Below are positions 33,547-42,336 of a stretch of DNA of 64,000 bases, in pieces. Below the pieces are notes generated by a model. That model saw only the letters and a list, made by a program, of their open reading frames with translations. It was not told the DNA's origin and did not search any database. The DNA is from a bacterium (lineage in GTDB: Bacteria; Planctomycetota; Planctomycetia; Pirellulales; Pirellulaceae), in contig JAUIGN010000022.1 in NCBI GenBank assembly GCA_030430075.1, positions 48,530-112,529 on the forward strand, given 5' to 3'. The translations under genes and the position numbers were made by a program. Position 1 is the first letter of the stretch, and each line of letters opens with the position of its first letter.

Positions 33547-35223
33547 ATGGCGAAGTTAGGCGTCAAAAAGTTTCTCGAGCTCGTGCAGCGCAGCGAGTTG
33601 GTTCCCGAGGAGCGGTTGCGCTCGTCCTTGCATGAACTCAAAGCACGGCAAGGCGACGCACAACCGGTCGACGCGGACGCCGTGGCCGCTCATCTGGTCG
33701 ATGCCGACCTGCTTACGGCGTGGCAGGTCGAGAAGTTGATGAATGGCAAGAGCAAGGGCTTCTACCTGGGCAAGTACAAGTTGCTTGGGCACCTGGGAAC
33801 GGGCGGCATGAGCCGGGTCTACCTGGCCCAGCACATCCTGATGGATCAAAAGCGGGCCATCAAAGTCCTACCGAGAAACAAGGTCGGCGACTCGTCCTAT
33901 CTGGCCCGGTTTCACTTGGAAGCCCGCGCCACGGCGTCACTGGACCACCCCAACATCGTGCGCGCCTATGACGTCGACAACGAAGGTGATCAGCACTACC
34001 TGGTGATGGAGTTTGTTGATGGCAGCGACTTGCAATCCCTGGTGACGGAAAACGGGCCGTTCGCTCCCGAGACGGCCGCCAATTATATTTTGCAAGCTGC
34101 GATTGGCCTGGCCAACGCCCACGAAAACAACTTGATCCACCGCGACATCAAGCCGGCCAACCTGCTCCTCGATCCAAGCGGGACCGTGAAGCTGCTCGAT
34201 TTGGGGCTGGCCCTCTTCTCCGAGTCCGACCGTGATTCGCTGACGATCGCCCATAACGAGAACGTGCTGGGAACCGCCGACTATCTGGCCCCGGAACAAG
34301 CGCTCAACAGCCACGAAGTCGACCACCGCGCCGACATCTACGGCCTCGGCTGCACGATGTACTTTCTGCTGACCGGTCACCCTCCGTTCAACGAGGGGAC
34401 GCTGGCCCAGCGGATTGCCTTGCACCAGACAAGGATGCCCAAGCCGCTGCGCGAGGTGCAACCGAATTGCCCGCGCGAGCTGGCTGAAATCTGCACCAAA
34501 ATGATCCAGAAGGATCCGGACGATCGTCAGGGCTCCTGTCGGGAAATCGTCGAGCAATTGCGCGGTTGGTTGCAGCGCCACGGCCACCCCGTTCCCAGCG
34601 GCGGCGTCGAATTGCCCCTCTCGGTCACGAGCCGGGAAGCGGGGCCGAACGTCGGTTTGCCCAACGGTAATCAACCCTCGGAACGTTTCGACGTCGCCAT
34701 CACGCCGATTTCCACAAAGCCGCTCAACCAGCGGACGACGACCGCCAGAGCCGGATCTTCCAAGCCGCGTGCGGCAACTCCGACGCTCGCCAAACCGATC
34801 GCCATGGCGGACACGCAGCCGGTCGCCAAATCCACGTCGGACACGACGGTCCCGGGGGACGAAGATCCGCCGGAAGTGGAGATGATTGAAGACGATGAAC
34901 CGCTCTGCACAGATAGCAGCAGCGTGTTCAGCATCGACGTCGCAAGCGACTCGTCAAAGTCGCGCCAACGTCGGCGGGGCGGAAGTGCGTCCGCGAAAAC
35001 GACGCGAAAGCCGGGCAAGCCCGTGGGGCGCCCCAAGCCCAACGGCGCGTCGAAGTCGGTGGCCGCACCGCGGAAGACGCAGCAGCCGCCGACGTGGCTG
35101 TGGACCGTGATCGGCGTCAGCCTGGTCGTGGTCGTTTTGGGAGTCGGCTACTTTATGATGCAGGGCAACGATCCACCCCAGGTGGAGCCCGAGCCCGTAC
35201 AGCGCAATACGGCCTGGGATTAG
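33547..35223 (+). CDS. Ser/Thr protein kinase with C-terminal membrane anchor
   Basis: The 558-residue product starts with a 70-residue helical domain common in planctomycete kinases ('AHLVDADLLTAWQVEKLMNG'). A PknB-like kinase domain follows at about 77-340. The glycine loop is GTGGMS, the Lys is in 'RAIKVLP', the catalytic loop is 'HRDIKPANLLLD', and DLG replaces DFG in 'KLLDLGLAL'. 'DYLAPEQA' is intact. The residues needed for catalysis are present. A Ser/Thr/Lys-rich linker leads to one transmembrane helix near the C-terminus ('TVIGVSLVVVVLGVGYFMM'), with about 20 residues beyond. The kinase domain is therefore cytoplasmic and the tail probably periplasmic. No neighbouring substrate is obvious. 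Confidence 0.93.
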   Translation: MAKLGVKKFLELVQRSELVPEERLRSSLHELKARQGDAQPVDADAVAAHLVDADLLTAWQVEKLMNGKSKGFYLGKYKLLGHLGTGGMSRVYLAQHILMDQKRAIKVLPRNKVGDSSYLARFHLEARATASLDHPNIVRAYDVDNEGDQHYLVMEFVDGSDLQSLVTENGPFAPETAANYILQAAIGLANAHENNLIHRDIKPANLLLDPSGTVKLLDLGLALFSESDRDSLTIAHNENVLGTADYLAPEQALNSHEVDHRADIYGLGCTMYFLLTGHPPFNEGTLAQRIALHQTRMPKPLREVQPNCPRELAEICTKMIQKDPDDRQGSCREIVEQLRGWLQRHGHPVPSGGVELPLSVTSREAGPNVGLPNGNQPSERFDVAITPISTKPLNQRTTTARAGSSKPRAATPTLAKPIAMADTQPVAKSTSDTTVPGDEDPPEVEMIEDDEPLCTDSSSVFSIDVASDSSKSRQRRRGGSASAKTTRKPGKPVGRPKPNGASKSVAAPRKTQQPPTWLWTVIGVSLVVVVLGVGYFMMQGNDPPQVEPEPVQRNTAWD

Positions 35224-35250
35224 CCTTGCCGTAAGTCCCTGCCGGCCGTC

Positions 35251-37131
35251 TCATGGCTTGCGAATTGACGCCACCTTCAGCAGGCGCGACCGCCCGGCCT
35301 CGCGTCCGATCAGTGCGACCAGCTTGCCGTCGCGGGCCGCAACCACACTGGCCCCATGCGCATCAGCCGGCAGAGTAAACGCGGGGTCGATCGTCAATTC
35401 CCCGTCCTCAATCCGAAGTCGGGAAGCCGGCAGCGAACGCGTATCGCCAATCCCACCAAAGACAACGAGGCAGTCTTCGGGAGCTTGCATATCGCGGATC
35501 CGGTCCAACGGCCAGCCGCCGCCGTGCGACTCGTCGGTGCGGCGCACCGCCAGGCCATCCACCACGTCAACAAGCTCCCCGCGAACGGCAACTTTCTTGC
35601 CGCCAAACTGCAGCTCGGCCACGCCTGCCACCGCGGCGGAAGGCGGCAGCAACAGATCCGCCGGCGCAATCAACCGCTGATCGGCCAGCAACAATCCCCA
35701 ACCGCGGGCCTGGTTATCTTGAGTCAGCCCCAGGAACCGCTGCTGCCAGAACAAGGCCAAGCGCTCTGGCTGCGGCAGCATGGCCCCCCGCGGCAGGGTT
35801 GACGCCCCGACCGGGATGCGGGGAGTCCACCGACGCCAATCAGCCGGTTCGTCCTCCAATTCGAATTCGGCACCCACCGTCGCCAACGCACCCGGCGGAT
35901 CGGGAGTTCCCAACGCCACGCCCCCGGCGGCGATCGTTGCCAGTGACTCACTGCTGATCTCGAGGCCGCTGAAGCCGAAGCTGGCGTCAAACCCTCCTAC
36001 GCTCCAAAACACGGAATTCTTGCGAATCAGATTGCGGTAGGCCGGTTCGACGTAAGCCCGCATCTCGATCTGCGAGGCATCGGCCGACAGGCCCACCGAC
36101 ACAATGTGACCGACGTCCAGACCGCGGTAGGTCAGCGGCGCACCGCGGGTCACCCCCTGACGATCCCGGCTGGTCAGGACGATCTCTAATCCCCCGGCTT
36201 GCCGCTCCATCATCGCCGGCGGTTCCTCCAGGCCATCGAACACGCGCTGCTCCGCCGCACCCGCCGGCCCGGCTACCGCCGCCAGATGCTGACCGCTGGT
36301 CAGCGTGTCCAGCCCGCTGACGCCCGTCAACTGGACGCGCGGCCGCTCGATCCAAAACCGCGTCCCGGACCGCGCCAGTGGTTGGCCGCTGGCGGCTAAC
36401 CGGACGTGGACATCGATTCCGTTCAAGTCTTCGGTCAGGGCAATCTGGACGACTTCTCCCACAACGATCCCCCGGAACTTGACGACGTCGCCGATCGCCA
36501 GCCCGTGCCCCTCCACAAACCGGACCAGGATGGTCAGGGTTTCCGAGTCGCGGAGCGTCGGCGGATTTTCGTCGCCTTGAAACGTCGTCTGACGAGGCCG
36601 CCCCGCAGGACCGGGCAAGACGCCGAGATGCTTGGCGCCGACCACCGTTTCCAGGCCGCTGACGCGCGCCAGGCTGATGCGCGGACGTTCGATCCAGAAC
36701 CGGCTCCCTTGCCGCGCCAGGGCGTCCGCCGCGGCAGACAGTTCAATCACGACGTTGACCTGCGAGAGCTCCGGATCAAGAGTCACCGCGGTCACTTCGC
36801 CAACGTCGATGCCTCGATGGCGCAGCCGATCGCCGGGCTTGATCCCGTGCCCTTGCTTGAAGCAAACTGTGAGCGTGGTTGTGGAGCTCCGCAGTCCCGA
36901 CCAAAACAGGCCGATCGCCAGCAGCAGAGAGAGACCGGTCAGAATCCAGACGCGACTTGGCCGTTGACGCCATAGGACAACCAACAGATTCCGCTCGGCA
37001 TGAATCGAGGCGGTCGGTACCGCTTCATCGGAAGCGGACGGTGGAGAGGCAGGCTGCACCTCCGGATGTGCTTCAGCGGGTAACTCGGTGGTTCGGTCGT
37101 CCGCTGCCGAATCAGGCTTCTTGTCGTTCAC
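35251..37131 (-). CDS. pqiB: PqiB/MCE-domain lipid-transport-type protein with protease-like C-terminus
   Basis: MCE proteins form periplasm-spanning lipid-transfer tubes. The GTG at 37131 is preferred: GGGAG lies 7 bases upstream, and it overlaps the PqiA gene's end by 20 bp; the frame extends to 37158. The 626-residue product has a polar N-terminus, one transmembrane helix ('ILTGLSLLLAIGLFWSG', about 65-82) and three MCE domains ('GIKPGDRLRHRGIDVGEV', 'LAIGDVVKFRGIVVGEV', 'VTRGAPLTYRGLDVGHI'). The last 170 residues ('GWGLLLADQRLIAPADLLL', 'ASVVAARDGKLVALIG') look like a degenerate trypsin-like barrel. This last assignment is an inference. Confidence 0.88.
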   Translation of the reverse strand: MNDKKPDSAADDRTTELPAEAHPEVQPASPPSASDEAVPTASIHAERNLLVVLWRQRPSRVWILTGLSLLLAIGLFWSGLRSSTTTLTVCFKQGHGIKPGDRLRHRGIDVGEVTAVTLDPELSQVNVVIELSAAADALARQGSRFWIERPRISLARVSGLETVVGAKHLGVLPGPAGRPRQTTFQGDENPPTLRDSETLTILVRFVEGHGLAIGDVVKFRGIVVGEVVQIALTEDLNGIDVHVRLAASGQPLARSGTRFWIERPRVQLTGVSGLDTLTSGQHLAAVAGPAGAAEQRVFDGLEEPPAMMERQAGGLEIVLTSRDRQGVTRGAPLTYRGLDVGHIVSVGLSADASQIEMRAYVEPAYRNLIRKNSVFWSVGGFDASFGFSGLEISSESLATIAAGGVALGTPDPPGALATVGAEFELEDEPADWRRWTPRIPVGASTLPRGAMLPQPERLALFWQQRFLGLTQDNQARGWGLLLADQRLIAPADLLLPPSAAVAGVAELQFGGKKVAVRGELVDVVDGLAVRRTDESHGGGWPLDRIRDMQAPEDCLVVFGGIGDTRSLPASRLRIEDGELTIDPAFTLPADAHGASVVAARDGKLVALIGREAGRSRLLKVASIRKP

Positions 37132-37726
37132 CTTTCGTCTCCCAAATCGCATGGGCATCGAAAGAGAGCGATGCCAGCATGTTCATCGCGACACACAATA
37201 CGAACGCCCAGACCGCCGGTCCCAGTTGAAACTCGACCAGGCTGCCGAGCTTCACGAGCATCACCAGAAAGGCCAGCAGCATGACGTCCATCATGCTCCA
37301 TTTTCCGAGTTGCTCCATCAGCCGGTAGGTGATCGCTTGATGGCGGCGATGCAACATGCCCAGCAAGCTCAGCTCAAGTAACAAGCCGATCTTGACCAAG
37401 GGAAAGACGATGGAAAACAGCAGCACGACGATACCGACAAACCAGTCGCCGTCATGAATCAACTCGATGGTCCCGGAAAAGATGCTCGATTCGTGCCGGC
37501 GGCCCAGCTGTTCAATCCGCAACACGGGCAGAAAGATCGCCGGCCAGAAAAGAAAGAAGGCACCCAGCGCGGCCGCCGCCGTTCGGTTGAGGGCAAGCTG
37601 GTGGCCTCCGTGCCGGGCGATCGTGGTCCGACAGCGGCAGCAGCGGGCCGACTCCGCAAGGCCCAACGTGGGCACTCGATGGATCATGCCGCAACAGTGA
37701 CATGCTTTTAGATGCTCGCTTGCCAT
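37112..37726 (-). CDS. pqiA: PqiA-domain inner-membrane protein
   Basis: The 204-residue product has a Cys-rich zinc-ribbon-like N-terminus (CHCC and CCRC pairs), then four transmembrane segments in the PqiA pattern ('ALGAFFLFWPAIFLPVLRI', 'IVFPLVKIGLLLELSLL', 'LMEQLGKWSMMDVMLLAFLV'). It has one PqiA half rather than the two of E. coli PqiA. The open frame extends to 37927, but the ATG at 37726 starts the Cys motif. It overlaps the MCE gene, so PqiA and PqiB are translationally coupled and should act together at the inner membrane. Confidence 0.9.
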   Translation of the reverse strand: MASEHLKACHCCGMIHRVPTLGLAESARCCRCRTTIARHGGHQLALNRTAAAALGAFFLFWPAIFLPVLRIEQLGRRHESSIFSGTIELIHDGDWFVGIVVLLFSIVFPLVKIGLLLELSLLGMLHRRHQAITYRLMEQLGKWSMMDVMLLAFLVMLVKLGSLVEFQLGPAVWAFVLCVAMNMLASLSFDAHAIWETKGERQEA

Positions 37727-37904
37727 GGGGCGACCGCTGGGCTGGCAACGTGAACGTTCATACAATGACGGCCGGGGAATACGGGCAGGCTCGACGTTGT
37801 CCGGGATCGCGTTCTCTGCGATCGCGTCGTCCGGGGTAGCCGAAATCGGGCCTGGGCATCGCAGCCGCCCCCCTCTCACATTCAACATGGAGACAGGATC
37901 GCCA

Positions 37905-39182
37905 GTGGCCGTTGACACTCCCGCCAAAATCGCTGTAATCGGCGCCGGACCGATTGGCTTGGAAGCTGGGCTGTACGCCCGTTTCCTGGGTTACGACGTT
38001 GAATTGTACGACCGGGGTGAAGTGGCCGCAAATGTGCGACAGTGGGGGCACGTTCGCATGTTCAGTCCATTTCACATGAATCGCTCGACCCTGGGAATCG
38101 CGGCAATTGCCGCGCAAAATCCGGGCTACCGACCACCGCCCGATGAGGCCGTGCTGACCGGCGACGAGTGGTATACGAACTACCTGCAGCCGCTCTCACA
38201 GACCGACCTGCTGGCCGACCATCTCAACCTGCGAACGGCCGTAAAGTCGGTGGCCAGAATCGGCTGCCTGAAGGCCGAACTTCCCGGAGACGAGCAGCGT
38301 CGTGAGACCGATTTTCGCCTCGTGCTGGAACACCAGGACGGGTCGGAAAGCGAAGCGACCGCAGAGGTCGTGATCGACGCCGGCGGGGTGTATCACCATC
38401 CCAACTACATGGGGCAGGGCGGGGCGGCCGCCCTCGGCGAGTTGGCGCTCCGGAATGCGATTGAATATGGCGTCCCGGACATCCTGGGAAGGGACCGTGC
38501 CCACTACGCCGGTCTCCACACCCTGGTCGTTGGCGGCGGTCATTCGGCGGCAACAACGATCGTCCAGCTTGAAGAACTGCAGCGGCAAGAACCGTCGACA
38601 CGCTTCACCTGGATCATCCGCCGTGCCGCAACCGCACCACAGACGATCGGCCCGCTGGTCGAGATTCCCGACGATCGCCTGGCCGGGCGCGCCGAGCTCG
38701 TGCGACGCGCCAACGCGCTGGCCGCCAACCCGGCGGCGGGTAGCGTCTGCTGGACAAATACCGAGGTCGCGGCGCTCGCCCGGCAGGAAGACCAGTTCAA
38801 CGTGATGCTTGCAGGGGACCAGGCGGGCACCGTGGTGGTCGACCGCATCGTCGCCAATGTGGGCGGCCGACCCGATCTATCGGTTTTCGAGGAATTGCAG
38901 GTCCAGACCTGCTACGCGACCGAGGGACCGATCAAGCTGGCCGCGTCGCTCCTCCAGAATGCATCGGTCGACTGCCTTGTGCAAACCACCCCCGGCCCGC
39001 AAGCCCTGCTCAACCCCGAGCCGGACTATTACGTTATCGGGGCAAAGAGCTATGGACGCATGTCGAACTTTCTGACTTCGATCGGAATCCAGCAGATCCG
39101 CCAACTGTTCACGATCATCGGTGATCGCGAAGACCTCGACCTGTACGCGACTGCCATCAACTTGATGCCCACGCAACCGTGA
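37905..39182 (+). CDS. FAD/NAD(P)-dependent oxidoreductase, flavin-monooxygenase-like
   Basis: The GTG at 37905 is chosen because GGAGACAGGA lies about 6 bases upstream and overlaps the alternative ATG at 37887; the longer frame to 37725 is not convincing. The 425-residue product has an FAD-binding Rossmann motif ('KIAVIGAGPIGLEAGLYAR') and a second dinucleotide motif ('HTLVVGGGHSAATTI'). It also has 'VIDAGGVYHHPNYMGQGG' and a C-terminal 'VIGAKSYGRMSNFLTSIG' segment. The two-Rossmann plan is that of class B flavin monooxygenases and thioredoxin-reductase relatives; the substrate is unknown. No CxxC is seen. It is followed by a hairpin and a radical SAM gene on the same strand. Confidence 0.85.
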   Translation: MAVDTPAKIAVIGAGPIGLEAGLYARFLGYDVELYDRGEVAANVRQWGHVRMFSPFHMNRSTLGIAAIAAQNPGYRPPPDEAVLTGDEWYTNYLQPLSQTDLLADHLNLRTAVKSVARIGCLKAELPGDEQRRETDFRLVLEHQDGSESEATAEVVIDAGGVYHHPNYMGQGGAAALGELALRNAIEYGVPDILGRDRAHYAGLHTLVVGGGHSAATTIVQLEELQRQEPSTRFTWIIRRAATAPQTIGPLVEIPDDRLAGRAELVRRANALAANPAAGSVCWTNTEVAALARQEDQFNVMLAGDQAGTVVVDRIVANVGGRPDLSVFEELQVQTCYATEGPIKLAASLLQNASVDCLVQTTPGPQALLNPEPDYYVIGAKSYGRMSNFLTSIGIQQIRQLFTIIGDREDLDLYATAINLMPTQP

Positions 39183-39184
39183 GC

Positions 39185-39205
39185 GGCGGCCTTCGGTCGG
39201 CCGCC
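39185..39205 (+). terminator. GC-rich hairpin after the flavoenzyme gene
   Basis: A perfect 7-bp stem (GGCGGCC/GGCCGCC) with a 7-base loop begins 2 bases after the stop codon. No T-tract follows, so it may be a weak or factor-assisted terminator. Confidence 0.45.
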
Positions 39206-39341
39206 TTAACCGGGTCGGAACTTCGCGTCAGACGATGAAATCCGGAGACATGCCGGAAAAAGCCATCAATCGATTCGTGGTGCGACGGGCGGAACGAGGC
39301 CGTGGTTCTCTCGACCTTTTACGGTTCTCGTAGGTCATGCG

Positions 39342-40340
39342 ATGCCATCGACCGGAGACTTTCCCGCAGCCGAAACGATGAACGGACCCATGAACGCTCC
39401 CACCGCCCCCACCGTCGACCTGACCCACCTGGATCACTTGTGGTTTCAAGTGGCCGGCACGCGGTGCAACCTGACCTGCCATCACTGCTTCATCAGTTGC
39501 AGCCCCAGGAATGACGCGTTCGGGTTCTTATCCCTGGCGGCGGTCCGTGAGCGGCTGGCCGAATCCGTTCGCCTCGGTGTGAAGGAATATTACTTTACGG
39601 GCGGCGAACCGTTCTTGAATCCCGACATGACGGCGATCCTGGTCGAGACGCTTCAGTACGGCCCGGCGACCGTGCTCACCAACGGCACGGTTTTCAAGGA
39701 CGCCTGGTTGGCAAGACTCCGCGACGCCGAACGCGAGAGCCTGTTCTCGCTCGAGTTCCGTGTCTCGATCGACGGATTCTCGCCGGAGACCAATGACCCA
39801 ATCCGGGGCGAGGGCACGTTCGCCCGAGCGCTGCGAGGCATCCGCCAACTCGTCGATTTCGAATTCCTACCGATCATCACCGCCGCACGGACCTGGCCCA
39901 TTGAGGACGACCAGCCGGTGGTTGGCCGGTTCGAGCGAATGCTCAAAGCATCCGGATATACTCGGCCACGCCTCAAGATCCTGCCCACACTGCAGCTCGG
40001 CGCCGAAGCGGACCGGACCTGCGGCTACCGCAGCTCGGAACGGGTCACGCCGGAGATGCTGGCGGGATTCGACATCAGGCAACTGGTCTGCGAACACAGT
40101 CGCATCGTGACGGACCGCGGCGTCCACGTCTGCCCAATTCTTATCGAGTCGCCGGATTCGCTGATGGCGGAGCACCTCGCGGAGGCCGCCGCGCCGTTCA
40201 AATTGCGCCACGGTGCCTGCTTCACCTGCTATCAATATGGAGCCATCTGTTCGAACCCGTCGAGCGGCTCGAAGTCTCAATCGGGCGAATCTTCGGCCGG
40301 TGGCGGGTCGACTGCTGCCGCCGACAATCCGATGCCGTAG
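39342..40340 (+). CDS. Radical SAM enzyme with extra cysteines
   Basis: The 332-residue product has the radical SAM cluster motif CNLTCHHC (Cys 42, 46, 49) with a fourth Cys in 'FISCSP', and the SAM-binding 'YYFTGGEPFLNP'. The C-terminal third adds cysteines ('VCEHSR', 'VCPILIESP', 'GACFTCYQYGAICSN') that could bind an auxiliary Fe-S cluster. The reaction is unknown. Several in-frame ATGs (39342, 39378, 39390) precede the fold and none has a clear ribosome site. The last 30 residues are Ser/Gly-rich and overlap the convergent PQQ-repeat gene by 64 bp. It lies 160 bp after the flavoenzyme, a likely functional pair. Confidence 0.88.
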   Translation: MPSTGDFPAAETMNGPMNAPTAPTVDLTHLDHLWFQVAGTRCNLTCHHCFISCSPRNDAFGFLSLAAVRERLAESVRLGVKEYYFTGGEPFLNPDMTAILVETLQYGPATVLTNGTVFKDAWLARLRDAERESLFSLEFRVSIDGFSPETNDPIRGEGTFARALRGIRQLVDFEFLPIITAARTWPIEDDQPVVGRFERMLKASGYTRPRLKILPTLQLGAEADRTCGYRSSERVTPEMLAGFDIRQLVCEHSRIVTDRGVHVCPILIESPDSLMAEHLAEAAAPFKLRHGACFTCYQYGAICSNPSSGSKSQSGESSAGGGSTAAADNPMP

Positions 40341-41707
40341 AGGTGTCGATTCGAACGGATGAAGATTCGTCCGTTGCTGATCGCCGGCGTGGCGACAAAC
40401 TCTTCGCGGTTGGCAGTGACCCGATTCACGGCCAGCGGCTCGTACGTATTGCCCGGTTTGAACACGTAGGTGCTGCCGGACCGGGAAACGTAAAACAGCT
40501 TGCCATCGCCAAGCACGGGCGACGAGTAGTCACCACCGAAGCCGACACCGCTGCCGAAGCGGAGCGGCTTGCGTGGAACGGCCCCTTGGTTGCCGCGAGG
40601 GCCGGGCTCCTCACCCTCAGCGGCCAGGGGCGCGGCGAAGATGACCGCCCCGCTCCGTGCGACCAGGCAGTTCACCATTCCCCGCGAAACAAAGAAGAGT
40701 CGGCCTTCATGAACGAGCGGAGTGCCGATCCGGTTCGTCTGTCGCGTTGTCCAGAGCCGGTGCGATTCAAGCACGTCCCCCGATCCGCCCGCATAGACGG
40801 CAATGGCACCTCCCTGGCGTCCAGCGACGGCGAAGACGACACCATAGTCCGTCACAACACTGGAACAAATTGCATCGGTCGGCATCGCCGCGCAGTACCA
40901 ACGCAGGTCTCCCGTACGCGGGTCGAAGCCGCGAATCTCTCCCGGGATGCCGATCGCCAGGTCGGTCCGTTCGTCGTTGACCGTCACCAACACCGGTGTG
41001 CCCCAAGTCCCCTGCAGACCTCCACCCGCCTGCCGCCAGAGAATGCGTCCGGTCTCCGCATCCAGGCCCAACAAGGAACCACTCTCGGCAAACGCGGGAA
41101 CGATCACGATACTGCCGAACAGAATCGGGCTGGCGGCGGACCCCCACGCGCGCGGCTCGATGTTCTCCCCAACCGAGGTTCGCCAAACCTGTTCTCCCTG
41201 TAGATCGAAGGCGATGACACCCGTCTTTCCAAAGAACGCGTAGACACGCTGCCCGTCCGAGACCGGGGTGTGCGACGCATATCCATGTTCTGCCAGCATG
41301 CTGCCGTACGTTGTCTCCGGCAGGACCGCGGCGACCGCTTTGGACCAGCGAATGTTCCCCGATTCGGCGTCGACGCAGACCAGGTGGCGGCGGAGGTCGG
41401 TGAAGTCGCCCGGGTGGCCACGGTCGATCCCGTAGCCGGACCAGCAGGTCACAAACACGCGCCGGCCAACCACGATCGGCGACGATGCGCCCGGACCGGG
41501 AAGCTCGACCTTCCAGAGCACGTTTTCGGTCGGACTCCAGGTCGTCGGCAGGCGGTCGGCATCCGGACTGATCCCCGACCCATTGGGACCACGAAACCTG
41601 GTCCAGTCTGCCGCCGCAAGCGGTAACATGCAGCCCGGCTGCGCGGGCGTCAGGGTGAGCAGCAGGAACAAGCCCCCCAGGAAAAGCTCGGCAGTTGCTG
41701 TCCGCAT
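40277..41707 (-). CDS. Exported PQQ-binding-like beta-propeller protein
   Basis: The 476-residue product starts with a signal peptide ('FLGGLFLLLTLTPAQPGC') at the ATG at 41707. It then has repeated propeller blades of the PQQ/BamB type: 'WTRFRGPNGSGIS', 'VDAESGNIRWSK', 'LDAETGRILWRQ' and 'FDPRTGDLRWYC'. The opening 'RFRGPNGSG' is typical of planctomycete PQQ-repeat proteins. These are periplasmic; whether a cofactor is bound is unknown. The longer frame to 41932 lacks a signal. Its 3' end overlaps the convergent radical SAM gene. Confidence 0.87.
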   Translation of the reverse strand: MRTATAELFLGGLFLLLTLTPAQPGCMLPLAAADWTRFRGPNGSGISPDADRLPTTWSPTENVLWKVELPGPGASSPIVVGRRVFVTCWSGYGIDRGHPGDFTDLRRHLVCVDAESGNIRWSKAVAAVLPETTYGSMLAEHGYASHTPVSDGQRVYAFFGKTGVIAFDLQGEQVWRTSVGENIEPRAWGSAASPILFGSIVIVPAFAESGSLLGLDAETGRILWRQAGGGLQGTWGTPVLVTVNDERTDLAIGIPGEIRGFDPRTGDLRWYCAAMPTDAICSSVVTDYGVVFAVAGRQGGAIAVYAGGSGDVLESHRLWTTRQTNRIGTPLVHEGRLFFVSRGMVNCLVARSGAVIFAAPLAAEGEEPGPRGNQGAVPRKPLRFGSGVGFGGDYSSPVLGDGKLFYVSRSGSTYVFKPGNTYEPLAVNRVTANREEFVATPAISNGRIFIRSNRHLYGIGLSAAAVDPPPAEDSPD

Positions 41708-41967
41708 TTTCAAATGCCTACCAATTGGGTGGTTCACGTCCGCATGGAAGATCATAACATTTTCGGAATGAGAGCGCCTCGCCGTGATCATTGCTGTCGA
41801 CGCCGCTTCGCCTCGCGGTGAGCAACAGCCTGGAGGATCGACGGTCCGGTCGGTGCCAATAAGGCCGAGAGTCGCCGGCGGTTGCCAACTTCGCATCGAC
41901 ACACGGCGGCTCCCCACGCGTCTCCCTTCCAATCGGCTTCTTCCCTACTGCAGAGACAAGAGAAACC

Positions 41968-42252
41968 ATGACCTTTGATCGTGTCGCAGAGATCTGGTCC
42001 GGCCTGGTCGCGGGCCGTGTCCCCCACCGCCATGCGTTTGTGGTCGCGACCCAAGGGGATGCCATGCTGGTCAATGGAATCGACGTTGAGGCCCCGTTTC
42101 GTCCTGACGTCGTAGGACGAGGAAAGACAATCGGATGGGCCTATATCGATTGCCCCAATGGGGATCGGATGGTCGCCAAGATCAAGGCCACGGCGGGCGA
42201 AGACGAAGTCACCAAGGTGCTCACCCGCCTGGCCGACATCGGCATGCAGTAA
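41968..42252 (+). CDS. Small conserved-looking hypothetical protein
   Basis: The 94-residue product ('TFDRVAEIWSGLVAGRVPHR' onward) has no transmembrane segment or signal peptide and an alternating strand/helix pattern. Codon use is GC-rich at third positions like its neighbours, and the ATG has a purine-rich stretch (AGAGACAAGAGAAA) ahead. The family is not recognised. It lies 84 bp before glpD on the same strand and diverges from the PQQ-repeat gene. Confidence 0.6.
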   Translation: MTFDRVAEIWSGLVAGRVPHRHAFVVATQGDAMLVNGIDVEAPFRPDVVGRGKTIGWAYIDCPNGDRMVAKIKATAGEDEVTKVLTRLADIGMQ

Positions 42253-42336
42253 ACTGGTGGCGGAACATGACGCGCACCGCGGCCACGCCTTCGGCCCGGC
42301 TGTCGCGGCACATCGAACAGGGATGCGAGACAACCA

